From CAJGBR01 sp045637425 (lineage in GTDB: Bacteria; Bacteroidota; Bacteroidia; Bacteroidales; Rikenellaceae), in the NCBI GenBank assembly GCA_045637425.1, contig JAZTZL010000028.1:1-64000 (forward strand): 64,000 nt of DNA. The letters are read 5' to 3'. This document shows, piece by piece, positions 26,049 to 34,858 of the stretch. Both the position numbers and the translations under genes were made by a program. The notes beneath the pieces are model-generated. The model was given only the letters and a program-made list of their open reading frames with translations, did no database searches and was not told where the DNA came from. The first letter of the stretch is position 1. Each line of letters begins with the position of its first letter.

Positions 26049-26576
26049 ATGAAACATAAAATTTGGATCGTAGCAGCCGCAGTAGCATCTTTATTCACAC
26101 TCATCATTTCGCTACGCACAGCAAGCAGTCAGAACTCGAGAGAGGAGAAACGCGCTCAACGCGCCGAGGCTCGTCAGGAGCGCTACGCCCGCGAAACCCG
26201 TTACATCGACTCGCTCGTACTCTCGAAAGATTGGCAATTCACACCTATAACCATTTCTCAGTTCGCAGGTCCTACGCAGTCAATTTTCCGAAATTACTAT
26301 ATTGATTTCGAGAACAATCTTGCTCAGGTATATTTACCTTATTATAAAGGCTACGTAAATCAATATCTAACCATTCTCAATTTCGACATCTGGCAACCCG
26401 AAAATTACTCTATTGGGAAAACATCTGACGGCTGGCACATCGTATTCTCTGGCACTGACTTTACAGGAAATACATATACATTTGATTTCAACATTTCGAC
26501 TCCGAGCGGGCAGGTCGAACTCGAAGTGAGATCCACGTTCTATAATACCGTAACCTACAACGGCAGCATAAACTAA
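26049..26576 (+). CDS. DUF4251-like exported protein
   Basis: This 175-residue protein has an N-terminal hydrophobic segment (residues 5-22) that looks like a signal peptide or anchor. A charged Glu/Arg-rich stretch (EEKRAQRAEARQERYARETR) follows, then a beta-rich domain. The segment NNLAQVYLPYYKGYVNQYL and the final beta strands resemble the Bacteroidota family DUF4251, whose function is unknown. It is divergent from typA and 48 bases upstream of an L,D-transpeptidase gene, so both may concern the envelope. Confidence 0.65.
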   Translation: MKHKIWIVAAAVASLFTLIISLRTASSQNSREEKRAQRAEARQERYARETRYIDSLVLSKDWQFTPITISQFAGPTQSIFRNYYIDFENNLAQVYLPYYKGYVNQYLTILNFDIWQPENYSIGKTSDGWHIVFSGTDFTGNTYTFDFNISTPSGQVELEVRSTFYNTVTYNGSIN

Positions 26577-26624
26577 CACATTTATGGTTGTCACACAACC
26601 TCAACACCGCGAGTTACGAACATT

Positions 26625-27539
26625 ATGAAACGGACTATTACATTCTCCATTGTAGGGGTAATGCTGTTTTTTACTTGTACTGCGATAATCTCACGCCGAG
26701 CGCTGCTCTACGACCGATACACCCTGTCCGACACCTTCCCCTATCGAGACACACAGCGCACACTGCAGCTCGACAAAATTGATTCGGTAATTGAGTTGGT
26801 AATGAGAGCAACGGCTAAAGATGAAGTGGCGGCAGTAGTGGACAACTACAAAAACCGAAACGGCAACGCTGCGCTGGTGACGGAGTTCACCATCGACCGC
26901 CACGGAGCAATACAAGACAAATTCGGAGTCATTCGCCATCAGGCCGCCCCTCTCTACCGTACGACAACAGACCGTTCTCCCGAGCGTTACGCCCGAGACG
27001 GCTCGCTGGCGATTGTTATCGACTCACTGCCGAACAATTTTATCAAAGCAAAGAGTGTGGCTATTTCAGGTGAGTGGTATATTCCGAAACGCTATCTGCG
27101 AAAATTACCTAATCGCAACTTCAAGAAATTCATCATAGTAGACCGCAAATTCCAGACAATCACCGCCTGCGAACGCAGCGACACCGGCTGGTGGCTGCGA
27201 GCTGCAAATCCTGCATCGACGGGCATAGAGAGTCCACCCTATAAACGCACCACCCCACTCGGGATATTCATAATCAGCGACAAGGTCGAAAAAATGATGT
27301 TTCTGCACGACGGTTCGACTGCCGTAGCCGGCTTCTCGCCCTACGCCAGCCGTTTCTCAGGCGGAGCCTACATTCACGGCATTCCGACAAACTACCCCGC
27401 ACGCAACATCATTGAGTGGAGCCACACTCTGGGCACTACCCCCAGGTCGCATATGTGCGTACGGTGTGCAACATCATTTGCGCTTTGGGTATATGAGTGG
27501 GCAGACTGCGACTCGACAGTCGTAGCCGTAATAGAATAG
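26625..27539 (+). CDS. L,D-transpeptidase (YkuD-type) with signal anchor
   Basis: This 304-residue protein has an N-terminal membrane anchor (about 5-22) and a C-terminal YkuD-type domain. The substrate histidine is His251 in YIHGIP and the nucleophile is Cys278 in SHMCVRC, which differs from the common SHGCIR by Met in place of Gly and by an added Cys281. Such enzymes cross-link peptidoglycan or attach proteins to it. Its stop is 2 bases from the stop of the convergent aminotransferase gene, leaving no room for a terminator. Confidence 0.82.
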   Translation: MKRTITFSIVGVMLFFTCTAIISRRALLYDRYTLSDTFPYRDTQRTLQLDKIDSVIELVMRATAKDEVAAVVDNYKNRNGNAALVTEFTIDRHGAIQDKFGVIRHQAAPLYRTTTDRSPERYARDGSLAIVIDSLPNNFIKAKSVAISGEWYIPKRYLRKLPNRNFKKFIIVDRKFQTITACERSDTGWWLRAANPASTGIESPPYKRTTPLGIFIISDKVEKMMFLHDGSTAVAGFSPYASRFSGGAYIHGIPTNYPARNIIEWSHTLGTTPRSHMCVRCATSFALWVYEWADCDSTVVAVIE

Positions 27540-27541
27540 CA

Positions 27542-28723
27542 CTATCGTGAAAGTATCGAAATAAATTCATCACACACCGAGTCAATCTCCTCTTCTGTAA
27601 TTGTCAGCGCAGGAGATATTCTCATTGATTCAGGAGCAAACAGATATGATTCGGTCATCATTCCCGCATCGGTCAATTTTTTCACCACCTCATTACATTT
27701 CTCTGCGCTACCCCAATCCAGAGCCAGCAGCAATCCAGCACGGCGAATTTCTCGCAACCCCTCGAGTCCACGCAATCGCTCCTCGAAACGGGCGCCTTTA
27801 GCCTCGGCAGACAGATGCAACTTATTTCTCAGCAAATACTTGAACGACGCCAATCCCGCAGCACAACACACAGGGTGCCCCCCAAATGTAGTTATATGTC
27901 CCAAGACAGGATTACGTTTAAGACAATCCATAATTTTAGCAGACGAGACAAATGCTCCCAGCGGCATTCCGCCGCCCAACGCCTTAGCTAGACACATAAT
28001 ATCGGGCACTACGCCGGCGTGTTGCCAACCCCAGAGCGTACCTGTGCGACCGAATGCACACTGCACCTCGTCGTATATCAACAGAGCGCCCTGCTCGGTA
28101 CACCTTTGTCTCAGCGCTACAATCCACTCTTTCGAAGGCACTCGCACACCACCCTCACCCTGAATCGGCTCAATCAACACCGCCGCAGTTCTCGAAGTGA
28201 TATACTTAAGGTCCTCCATAGAGTTGTATCTTATTCTGCGAACATCGGGCAGCAATGGACGAAATGCCTCACGAAAATGTTCGCCGCCCATCATACTGAG
28301 CGCTCCGTGTGTAGAGCCGTGATAGGCATTCTGACACGAAATCAACTCCGAGCGACCGGTCCAGCGCTTAGCCAACTTCAGAGCACCCTCTACGGCCTCG
28401 CTGCCAGAATTCACAAAGTAGACAGTCGAAAGTTGTTCGGGCAGTTCGCGAGCCAATGCTACAGCATACTGCACCTGAGGCGACTCAATCACCTCGCCAT
28501 AGACCATAACGTGCATATATTTGCGAGCCTGCTCACAGACTGCGTCTATCACCTCCTGATTGGCGTGTCCCGTATTGCAAACCGTTACACCCGAAATCAA
28601 ATCCGTATATCGTTTCCCATCAGGCGAGTAAAAATAGATACCCTCTGCTCGTTCGACCTCCATCATCAGAGGCATATCCGAAGTCTGACCAACGTGTGTC
28701 AGAAACAAATCTTTCATTCTCAT
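27542..28723 (-). CDS. Class III pyridoxal-phosphate aminotransferase
   Basis: This 393-residue enzyme has the fold of the acetylornithine, ornithine and 4-aminobutyrate aminotransferases. Visible sites are NSGSEAVEGALKLAKR (phosphate binding, residues 105-120), Asp218 in LIYDEVQCAFGRTG and the cofactor Lys247 in CLAKALGGGMPLGAF. Substrate cannot be assigned, and no arginine or lysine pathway genes are adjacent. It starts by ATGA overlap with the TrmH gene upstream. Confidence 0.88.
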   Translation of the reverse strand: MRMKDLFLTHVGQTSDMPLMMEVERAEGIYFYSPDGKRYTDLISGVTVCNTGHANQEVIDAVCEQARKYMHVMVYGEVIESPQVQYAVALARELPEQLSTVYFVNSGSEAVEGALKLAKRWTGRSELISCQNAYHGSTHGALSMMGGEHFREAFRPLLPDVRRIRYNSMEDLKYITSRTAAVLIEPIQGEGGVRVPSKEWIVALRQRCTEQGALLIYDEVQCAFGRTGTLWGWQHAGVVPDIMCLAKALGGGMPLGAFVSSAKIMDCLKRNPVLGHITTFGGHPVCCAAGLASFKYLLRNKLHLSAEAKGARFEERLRGLEGLREIRRAGLLLALDWGSAEKCNEVVKKLTDAGMMTESYLFAPESMRISPALTITEEEIDSVCDEFISILSR

Positions 28724-29403
28724 TTTCCAAATCTCCTTTCCAAAATTCGGGTTGAATCCTTAATACTATCACACATCCATCTGTACAACAATTCGTCTTG
28801 TTCGCTGCTGCTCAACTGCCAATCAACACTCGATGCGCGCAATTTTTCTGTTAATCTCTGAATAATTATAGCAGCACAAACCGACACGTTGAAACTCTCG
28901 ACAAATCCATACATCGGGATCTTCAAAAACTCATCTGCCTGTGCGATCACATCATCTGAAATACCGGCGTGCTCGGTGCCGAAAAAGACTGCGAATTTGC
29001 CCCGAGTAACATCAAATGTCTCGGGAGTAAGGTCCCCCTCGTGCGGTGTAGTAGCCACGATACGATACCCTGCACGTTTCAGATCGCCCACCACAGCACA
29101 GGTCGAGCCACCCTCATAGGCACGATAGCGATGAATATCAACCCATTTATCCGTTCCCCGCACAATCTTCGTACTCGGGTCAAAGCGCGTCAGGGTCTCA
29201 ACTGTATAAATATCCTGCAACCCGAGTGCCTCGGCTGTTCTAACCACTGCACTCGCATTCTGCGGGTGAAACGTATTTTCCAAACAGATTGTCATATAGC
29301 GAGTTCTCTGTGCTACGACCTGACACATTCGCTCGAAACGCTCGGGCAACACAAACGACGACAAATAGGCAATCCGCTCCTTAACGTCTATATTTTCCTC
29401 CAT
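28720..29403 (-). CDS. SpoU/TrmH-family RNA 2'-O-methyltransferase
   Basis: This 227-residue protein has the three SPOUT knot motifs: NTFHPQNASAVVRTAEALG, FFGTEHAGISDDVI and the C-terminal IPMYGFVESFNVSVCAAI. This pattern is closest to TrmH (tRNA Gm18), with a C-terminal extension of about 45 residues. It overlaps the rsgA end by 23 bases if the first ATG is used, so the true start may be slightly later. Confidence 0.88.
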   Translation of the reverse strand: MEENIDVKERIAYLSSFVLPERFERMCQVVAQRTRYMTICLENTFHPQNASAVVRTAEALGLQDIYTVETLTRFDPSTKIVRGTDKWVDIHRYRAYEGGSTCAVVGDLKRAGYRIVATTPHEGDLTPETFDVTRGKFAVFFGTEHAGISDDVIAQADEFLKIPMYGFVESFNVSVCAAIIIQRLTEKLRASSVDWQLSSSEQDELLYRWMCDSIKDSTRILERRFGK

Positions 29404-30325
29404 CGTCCATCAATTTTAGATAACTAATATACCGCGTGTAGGGTATTTCTTCATCTTCGACAGCCTGCTTAACAGCGCAACCGGGTTCGTGAGTGTGTGT
29501 GCAGTTGCCATATTGACACTGCTGCGATACTCGGAATATCTCAGGAAAGTAATGCCCGATCTCCTCTGGCTCGATATCCACTACACCAAAACCCTTTATA
29601 CCCGGAGTATCCACGATATATCCGCCCTCAGACAAGGGATACATCTCTGAAAAGGTCGTAGTATGTTTTCCTCGATTATTCACTTCGGAAATTTCACCGG
29701 TTTTGGGTTTGTAATCAGGAATCAACGCTCCGATAAGCGTAGACTTACCAACTCCCGAATTACCCGTAAAAAGAGACACTTTACCCGCCAACAACTCCCT
29801 TAGAGTATCCATACCATCGCCCTCGGCAGCTGACACCTCCAACACTCGGTAGCCGATTTTAGTGTAGGTCTGAACAAAATCTTGTCGCATCAGTTCGAGT
29901 TCCTCACTCTGATAAAGGTCTATTTTATTCAATACGATGGTCGAGGGTACATTATACGCCTCGGCTGTAACCAACAATCGGTCAATAAACTCTCGACTTG
30001 TAGGAGGACGATCCAATGTAACCACAATGAACACACCATCAAGATTTGCTGCGATGATGTGCGACTCCTTTGACAAATTAGACGCCCGACGAATAATATA
30101 ATTTCTTCGCTGGACAATATCAGTAATAACCCTCTGACCCGTAGCATCAATTTCATACTCGACAATATCGCCTACGGCAACTGGATTGGTTGTGCGAATC
30201 TCACGCAAACGAATCCGACCTTTTATTCGACACTCAACCCACTGCCCAGACTCACTGTCCACAACCGTATAGAGGTTGCCGACAGACTTTACGACCAACC
30301 CTTGATGAATATTTTCGTTACTCAT
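29381..30325 (-). CDS. rsgA: Small-subunit maturation GTPase RsgA
   Basis: This 314-residue circularly permuted GTPase acts in late 30S assembly. It has an N-terminal OB fold, G4 NKID, G1 TGNSGVGKSTL, G3 DTPGIKGFG and the C-terminal zinc site CQYGNCTHTHEPGC. I chose the ATG at 30325 because it gives the usual N-terminus and overlaps the cvpA stop by 8 bases. An ATG at 30334 would add three residues. Confidence 0.95.
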   Translation of the reverse strand: MSNENIHQGLVVKSVGNLYTVVDSESGQWVECRIKGRIRLREIRTTNPVAVGDIVEYEIDATGQRVITDIVQRRNYIIRRASNLSKESHIIAANLDGVFIVVTLDRPPTSREFIDRLLVTAEAYNVPSTIVLNKIDLYQSEELELMRQDFVQTYTKIGYRVLEVSAAEGDGMDTLRELLAGKVSLFTGNSGVGKSTLIGALIPDYKPKTGEISEVNNRGKHTTTFSEMYPLSEGGYIVDTPGIKGFGVVDIEPEEIGHYFPEIFRVSQQCQYGNCTHTHEPGCAVKQAVEDEEIPYTRYISYLKLMDDGGKYRR

Positions 30326-30806
30326 TAACATCATTTTTGAGTTTTATCAAATAAGGGAATACCGCAGAAGATACCTTTTGAATCGGCTCGTACAGGATTG
30401 CACTCTCGATAGTCTTGCGCTCAACCCACTTTGTAGAGTTATTAACCAACTCAAAGCCCATAATCAGCACGCTCAACATCAGCGACATTTTCACCAATGC
30501 CAGCAGCACTCCTCCAAATTTGTTCACAATGGCAAGCCCAACCGAATCAAACAATCGTCCCAGCAATTTTCCGAACAACCCCACAATAATAACTACAGCA
30601 ATGATGATTATCAAAAATGCAGCCTCACTACGGATACCCTCGGGCAAATTCAGCCATACTCCGACCTGCGTACTGAAACGAAATGCAAGCCATACTCCGA
30701 GCAACACGCCCGCAATTCCGCCCAACTGAGCAATCACGCCATCGCGATAGCCAACTCTGGCAGCCCACAACAACGGAATAATCAAAATTATATCAATCCA
30801 ATTCAT
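30318..30806 (-). CDS. CvpA family membrane protein
   Basis: A 162-residue inner membrane protein with four hydrophobic segments and the CvpA/colicin V production family pattern (WIDIILIIPLLWAARVGYRDGVIAQLGGIAGVLLGVWLA). The family is linked to envelope homeostasis, but its activity is not defined. It is the first gene of a cvpA-rsgA-trmH-aminotransferase transcript and diverges from rpsF. Confidence 0.9.
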   Translation of the reverse strand: MNWIDIILIIPLLWAARVGYRDGVIAQLGGIAGVLLGVWLAFRFSTQVGVWLNLPEGIRSEAAFLIIIIAVVIIVGLFGKLLGRLFDSVGLAIVNKFGGVLLALVKMSLMLSVLIMGFELVNNSTKWVERKTIESAILYEPIQKVSSAVFPYLIKLKNDVNE

Positions 30807-30834
30807 AATCCAATAACATTATTAAAGTTTCGTG

Positions 30835-30842
30835 CAAATTTA
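30835..30842 (-). promoter_or_regulatory. Promoter -7 box for the cvpA operon
   Basis: Reverse complement TAAATTTG matches TAnnTTTG and lies 29 bases before the cvpA start on the minus strand. Confidence 0.6.
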
Positions 30843-30879
30843 TTAATTATCCTGCAAATAAAGAAATTGTAAGAAAAAT

Positions 30880-30910
30880 TTGAGAATTAAAAAAAATTGA
30901 ATTACCTTTG
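30880..30910 (+). promoter_or_regulatory. Promoter of rpsF-rpsR-rplI
   Basis: TTG at 30880-30882, a 20-base spacer and TACCTTTG at 30903-30910. The ATG of rpsF at 30955 is 45 bases downstream. Confidence 0.75.
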
Positions 30911-30954
30911 CGGCGATTTTTTGAATCAAAGTGTTTAATAAAAAAAACTTATTT

Positions 30955-31299
30955 ATGAATCGTTACGAAACCGTTTTCATTGCCACGCCCGTTCTGTCGG
31001 ACGCTCAGTTAAAGGAACTGTTTGGCAAATTCCGCGGTGTCATCACCGAAAACGGCGGTCAAATCGTTAATGAAGAGGAATGGGGTTTGAAAAATCTCGC
31101 ATATCCGATTCAGAAGAAGACCACCGGTTATTACTTCCTTCTCGAATTCAGCGCTGAAGGAAACATCGTTGAAAAGCTCGAAACTGCTTACCGTCGAGAT
31201 GAACGCATTATCCGTTTCTTGACTTTCAGACTTGACAAGTACGCTATCGAGTATGCTGAAAAACGTAAAAATCAACTTAACAAAAAGAAGGAGGAATAA
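30955..31299 (+). CDS. rpsF: 30S ribosomal protein S6
   Basis: A 114-residue protein starting MNRYETVFIATPVLSD. The in-frame GTG at 30931 would add eight non-conserved residues and is rejected. It pairs with S18 on the platform of the small subunit. The rpsR gene follows after 3 bases. It ends in a lysine-rich tail. Confidence 0.96.
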   Translation: MNRYETVFIATPVLSDAQLKELFGKFRGVITENGGQIVNEEEWGLKNLAYPIQKKTTGYYFLLEFSAEGNIVEKLETAYRRDERIIRFLTFRLDKYAIEYAEKRKNQLNKKKEE

Positions 31300-31302
31300 G
31301 CT

Positions 31303-31572
31303 ATGGCAACAGTATCTAATGAAATCAGATATCTCAATCCTCCTACCGTAGAGGTTAAGAAGAAAAAGTACTGCCGTTTCAAAAAGAGCGGAATCAAGTA
31401 TATCGACTACAAAGATCCCGAATTCTTGAAGAAATTCTTGAACGAACAAGGTAAAATCCTGCCTCGTCGTTTGACCGGTACTTCTCAAAAATACCAAAAG
31501 AAAGTAGCTCAAGCTGTTAAACGTGCTCGTCACTTGGCTTTGCTGCCATTCGTAACTGATATGTTGAAATAA
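31303..31572 (+). CDS. rpsR: 30S ribosomal protein S18
   Basis: An 89-residue protein with the core KSGIKYIDYKDPEFLKKFLNEQGKILPRRLTG and the end RARHLALLPFV. It forms a complex with S6 on the 30S platform. It lies between rpsF and rplI in the usual order. Confidence 0.97.
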   Translation: MATVSNEIRYLNPPTVEVKKKKYCRFKKSGIKYIDYKDPEFLKKFLNEQGKILPRRLTGTSQKYQKKVAQAVKRARHLALLPFVTDMLK

Positions 31573-31590
31573 TTGCGGAGGACTCTAATT

Positions 31591-32034
31591 ATGGAAATCA
31601 TTCTGATTAAAGACGTTGAAAATTTGGGTAGCCGCAACGATATCGTTAACGTTCGCCCGGGTTATGCAAATAACTACCTGATTCCTCAGGGTATGGCTAA
31701 GGCTGCTACTGCATCTGCTAAGAAAGTTTTGGCTGAAAACATTCGTCAACAAGCTCACAAAGAAGCTAAGTTGCTCGAAGATGCTCAAGCTACAGCTGCT
31801 AAACTTGCTGAATTGACACTCTCATTCTCAGCTAAAGTTGCAGAAGAAGGCAACAAAATCTTCGGTTCTATCACAACTGCTCAAGTTGCTGAAGCTCTCG
31901 AAGCTAACGGTTTTGCTTTCGACAAGAAGGTTATCACTATCGACACTGTAAAAGAACTCGGTTCTTACGTTGCTCAAGTGAAACTTCACAAGGCAGTTAC
32001 TGCTGAAGTTAAATTCGAAGTTGTTGCTGAATAA
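31591..32034 (+). CDS. rplI: 50S ribosomal protein L9
   Basis: A 147-residue protein with the N-terminal rRNA-binding domain (MEIILIKDVENLGSRNDIVNVRPGYANNYLIP), the long connecting helix and the C-terminal domain. The ATG at 31591 is chosen because it gives the canonical N-terminus and has GGAGGA at 31577-31582 upstream. An ATG further upstream at 31573 would add six residues across that site. Confidence 0.97.
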   Translation: MEIILIKDVENLGSRNDIVNVRPGYANNYLIPQGMAKAATASAKKVLAENIRQQAHKEAKLLEDAQATAAKLAELTLSFSAKVAEEGNKIFGSITTAQVAEALEANGFAFDKKVITIDTVKELGSYVAQVKLHKAVTAEVKFEVVAE

Positions 32035-32058
32035 TTCAGTCGCAATATAGAACACAGA

Positions 32059-32082
32059 GGGGGCTTGAAAGCCCCCTTTTTT
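32059..32082 (+). terminator. Rho-independent terminator of rpsF-rpsR-rplI
   Basis: GGGGGC and GCCCCC around a TTGAAA loop, followed by six T. It starts 25 bases after the rplI stop. Confidence 0.92.
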
Positions 32083-32144
32083 GTTGGCTATTAAAAAAGG
32101 GGCAGGCTTTTTTTCATTATTCACTCCAAAATACAAAATTTTAC

Positions 32145-32175
32145 TTGAAGATTAAACGTAAAAATTATATATTTG
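32145..32175 (+). promoter_or_regulatory. Promoter of the secreted orphan at 32219
   Basis: TTG at 32145-32147, a 20-base spacer and TATATTTG at 32168-32175, 43 bases before the ATG. Confidence 0.7.
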
Positions 32176-32218
32176 CAAAACACAACCAACCCAATCTTTT
32201 TTAACTAAAACAAATTTT

Positions 32219-32761
32219 ATGAGAAACGTATTTTTAATCTTGTTGTTATGTCTATTCTCAGTTTCCGTTAACGCTCAAAAATCTAAAAAGAAGCGAAATC
32301 TTGTTTCGACCGAGCAGGCTATACAAGATTCGCTGGCGAATACGTTTGAACATTTTGCACTGAGAGGAAATTCTGATTTTAGATTAAAAGCAGAAAGGTT
32401 TATCATAGCCAAAGGTGACTCTGTTCGTTTCAAGACTGTGTTTCTTCCCATTAATATCGAGAAAATAGAGGCTGAAAATGGCGCTTGTACTACTCGTGAA
32501 GATTTAAGGAAGGGTGTATGGATAGTAACATTGAAACCTGAAAAAACTAAATGGTGTAGTATTAAAGTATACAATAAAAGTGGCACCATAAGTGAAATGG
32601 GCACACGAATCATAGTTGTGGAGCCTGACAAATACGAAGAAGTAATTGCTCAACTTAAAAAGTTACAAGGGGCTAAAAGGGAAAAATATATTGACGACAT
32701 CGCTGGTGGAAGTTTTGATGATTTCTTCCCGTCTTCGTCATTTGGCAAACGCTGGAAATAA
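32219..32761 (+). CDS. Secreted protein of unknown function
   Basis: This 180-residue protein has a clear signal peptide (MRNVFLILLLCLFSVSVNAQ, cleavage expected after about residue 19), so it is periplasmic or outer-membrane associated. The mature part is basic at its start (KSKKKRN) and mixed alpha/beta, with two cysteines and a glycine and serine-rich end (GGSFDDFFPSSSFGKRWK). I do not recognise a family. It is a single-gene unit with its own promoter and terminator. Codon use does not differ visibly from neighbours. Confidence 0.75.
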   Translation: MRNVFLILLLCLFSVSVNAQKSKKKRNLVSTEQAIQDSLANTFEHFALRGNSDFRLKAERFIIAKGDSVRFKTVFLPINIEKIEAENGACTTREDLRKGVWIVTLKPEKTKWCSIKVYNKSGTISEMGTRIIVVEPDKYEEVIAQLKKLQGAKREKYIDDIAGGSFDDFFPSSSFGKRWK

Positions 32762-32771
32762 ACTTAACAAA

Positions 32772-32805
32772 CAGAGCCTACCCCTTTTGGGCAGGCTCTA
32801 TTTTT
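32772..32805 (+). terminator. Terminator between the secreted orphan and guaD
   Basis: AGAGCCT pairs with AGGCTCT, with an inner CCC/GGG pairing around TTTT, followed by ATTTTT. It starts 10 bases after the orphan stop and its T-tract reaches the end of the convergent guaD gene. Confidence 0.75.
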
Positions 32806-33268
32806 AGTATTCAATCTTATCGTTTTTCTGTTGCCAAAGGTCGAAGGGTTGCTGCAGAGAGTCGCTCTCGAGCCTCAGGCAGGGCACCGACCGCTGCTCG
32901 GGCTGAAGCGGAATCTGGTCATAAATCATCGAATCATCAAAACCAGCCTGCGCAGCATTTTCGCGCGTGGCTGCATAGTAAACTCTGCTGATGCCCGACC
33001 AATAAATCGCCCCCAAACACATCGGACAGGGTTCACACGAGGCATAAATCTCACACCCCTCGAGCGAAAAAGTGCCCAACTTTGAACAAGCCTCACGAAT
33101 AGCCGTAACCTCGGCGTGTGCTGTAGGGTCATTGTCAAGCGTTACGCGATTGGCACAGGCAGAAATTATTTCGCCATCTCTCACTACGACAGCTCCGAAC
33201 GGTCCCCCACCCTCGGCTACGCTCTTGTTTGCCAACTCAATGGCAAGTCGCATATATTCACTATTCAT
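32804..33268 (-). CDS. guaD: Guanine deaminase (nucleoside/cytidine deaminase fold)
   Basis: This 154-residue zinc hydrolase has the metal and proton-transfer motif TAHAEVTAIR and the second zinc motif CEPCPMCLGAIYW. The core, the AGFDDSMIY segment and the C-terminus ending in EY match the small GuaD of Bacillus subtilis far better than tRNA adenosine deaminase TadA. It converts guanine to xanthine. It overlaps the rlmN stop by one base (TAATG), so the two are coupled. Confidence 0.85.
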   Translation of the reverse strand: MNSEYMRLAIELANKSVAEGGGPFGAVVVRDGEIISACANRVTLDNDPTAHAEVTAIREACSKLGTFSLEGCEIYASCEPCPMCLGAIYWSGISRVYYAATRENAAQAGFDDSMIYDQIPLQPEQRSVPCLRLESDSLQQPFDLWQQKNDKIEY

Positions 33269-34302
33269 TACTTCTTATTCTTATTGAGTTCTTTTGTCGA
33301 TAACAAACCACAGGCTGCCGAGATATCTTCACCTCGCGATGCACGGATAGTGGTAATCAACCCCTCCTTCTCGAGCAACGCCTTGAATCGCTCGATTGCA
33401 GCCTCTGACGACCCCTTGAACGGAACATCGGGTATAGTATGAAATCGGATAAGATTCATTCTGCAGAAAATACCCTTCAGCAATCGGGCAATCTGCTTTG
33501 CGTGACGTGGCGTATCATTTACACCTGCCAGCATCACATACTCGAAACTAACGCGGCGTTGGTGAGTCCAATCGTATTGGTGCAGCAAATCAATTACACC
33601 TTCAATTGGATTGCGATTTTGTGCAGGCATCAGTTCGCGGCGCTCCTCTGGGAAAGGATTGTGCAGACTAACAGCAAGATGCACCGTAGTCTCATCAAGG
33701 AATCGCCTCAGTCCGGCAATCGCACCAACGGTTGAGAGCGTGATGCGGGTCGGACTCCAGCCATAACCCCACGGTGAAGTCATAATTCTCAGACTGCGCA
33801 GCACTTCATCAACATTGTCCAGCGGCTCACCCATACCCATATATACGATATTTGTCAGTCGCGCACTCTCGTCGATGTTGCGAATCTGGTTAAGAATTTC
33901 GCCCGAAGTCAAGTTGTGCTGAAAACCCTGTTTACCGGTCATACACATTCGGCAACCCATTCGGCAACCCGACTGCGACGACACACACAGCGTAGCTCGC
34001 TCTCTGTCCGGAATATATGCCGATTCGATGAATTGCCCCTCAAGCGTAGGGAAAAGATATTTTTTAGTTCCGTCCGTAGACTCTTGAACTCCGCAATATG
34101 CCAAGTCACCCACTACGAAATGCTCGTTCAGAGCCTGACGAGCCTTGAGCGAAAGATTCGTCATATCGTCTATCGAGCGACAACGCTTATTATATAGCCA
34201 ATCTGCAATCTGCCGAGCTGCGAATTTAGGCAATCCGAACTCGTTTACGACCTGAGTCAAATCATTCAAATCCAAGCCGTATAACCACCTCTTTTGTGTC
34301 AT
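33268..34302 (-). CDS. rlmN: Dual-specificity 23S rRNA/tRNA adenine C2-methyltransferase
   Basis: This 344-residue radical SAM enzyme methylates A2503 of 23S rRNA and A37 of some tRNAs. The iron-sulfur motif is CRMGCRMC, the SAM-binding region is YMGMGEPLDN, and the C-terminal methyl-carrying cysteine is in ACGLLSTK. I chose the ATG at 34302. The upstream in-frame TTG at 34326 lies in the promoter box. Confidence 0.95.
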   Translation of the reverse strand: MTQKRWLYGLDLNDLTQVVNEFGLPKFAARQIADWLYNKRCRSIDDMTNLSLKARQALNEHFVVGDLAYCGVQESTDGTKKYLFPTLEGQFIESAYIPDRERATLCVSSQSGCRMGCRMCMTGKQGFQHNLTSGEILNQIRNIDESARLTNIVYMGMGEPLDNVDEVLRSLRIMTSPWGYGWSPTRITLSTVGAIAGLRRFLDETTVHLAVSLHNPFPEERRELMPAQNRNPIEGVIDLLHQYDWTHQRRVSFEYVMLAGVNDTPRHAKQIARLLKGIFCRMNLIRFHTIPDVPFKGSSEAAIERFKALLEKEGLITTIRASRGEDISAACGLLSTKELNKNKK

Positions 34303-34323
34303 TATCTGATTATTTCGTTTGCA

Positions 34324-34331
34324 CAAATATA
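34324..34331 (-). promoter_or_regulatory. Promoter -7 box for rlmN-guaD
   Basis: Reverse complement TATATTTG, 22 bases before the rlmN ATG on the minus strand. The divergent box for the AlaX gene is only 21 bases away. Confidence 0.65.
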
Positions 34332-34352
34332 CGGATTTTCACAATAAATCAC

Positions 34353-34360
34353 TACCTTTG
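34353..34360 (+). promoter_or_regulatory. Promoter -7 box for the AlaX-type gene
   Basis: TACCTTTG, 33 bases before the ATG at 34393. No exact TTG is found at the -33 position. Confidence 0.65.
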
Positions 34361-34392
34361 CGAATCATCTATTTTTTTGACAGGCATTTTTT

Positions 34393-34857
34393 ATGGAAAC
34401 CAACGTTACTCTCAGCGAACACAATAAGCAAGAATACCCTCCTATGCACACTGCCGAGCACATATTGACCGGAACTATCGTCAAAATGTTTGGCACCGAA
34501 CGTGCATTTACAACTCACGTCGAACGTAAAAAATCAAAAATAGATATCCACTTCGACAGAAATCTTACGGCCGAAGAGATTGCAGCAGTCGAAACTCAGG
34601 TCAATGAGGTCATCGCTTCGAACCTTCAGGTGTCGGCTCGAAATATGCCTAAAGACGAGGCTCAAAAACTTTTCAACCTGACAAGAATACCCGATGCCGA
34701 TGCTCAATATGTCAGAATCGTATCAATCGGCGACTACGACGCCTGCCCCTGCATCGGAGCTCACGTCGAGAATACTTCGGAAATTCCTCCCGTGAAAATA
34801 ATCTCAACCGACTACAACGAAGGCGTTTTAAGAATCAGATTCAAGTTTGCAAAGTAA
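34393..34857 (+). CDS. AlaX-type aminoacyl-tRNA editing protein
   Basis: This 154-residue stand-alone editing domain is of the threonyl/alanyl-tRNA synthetase second additional domain family. The zinc ligands are HTAEH near residue 19 and the CxxxH of CPCIGAHV. Such proteins hydrolyse Ser-tRNA-Ala or Gly-tRNA-Ala to prevent mistranslation. Its size fits the short AlaX class. It ends one base before the start of the outer-membrane protein gene. Confidence 0.85.
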   Translation: METNVTLSEHNKQEYPPMHTAEHILTGTIVKMFGTERAFTTHVERKKSKIDIHFDRNLTAEEIAAVETQVNEVIASNLQVSARNMPKDEAQKLFNLTRIPDADAQYVRIVSIGDYDACPCIGAHVENTSEIPPVKIISTDYNEGVLRIRFKFAK

Positions 34858-34858
34858 C

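Noticed and set aside
25304..26059. 251-codon plus-strand frame opposite typA
   Set aside because: It is antisense to the conserved GTPase and then runs into the promoter region. It has no domain features.
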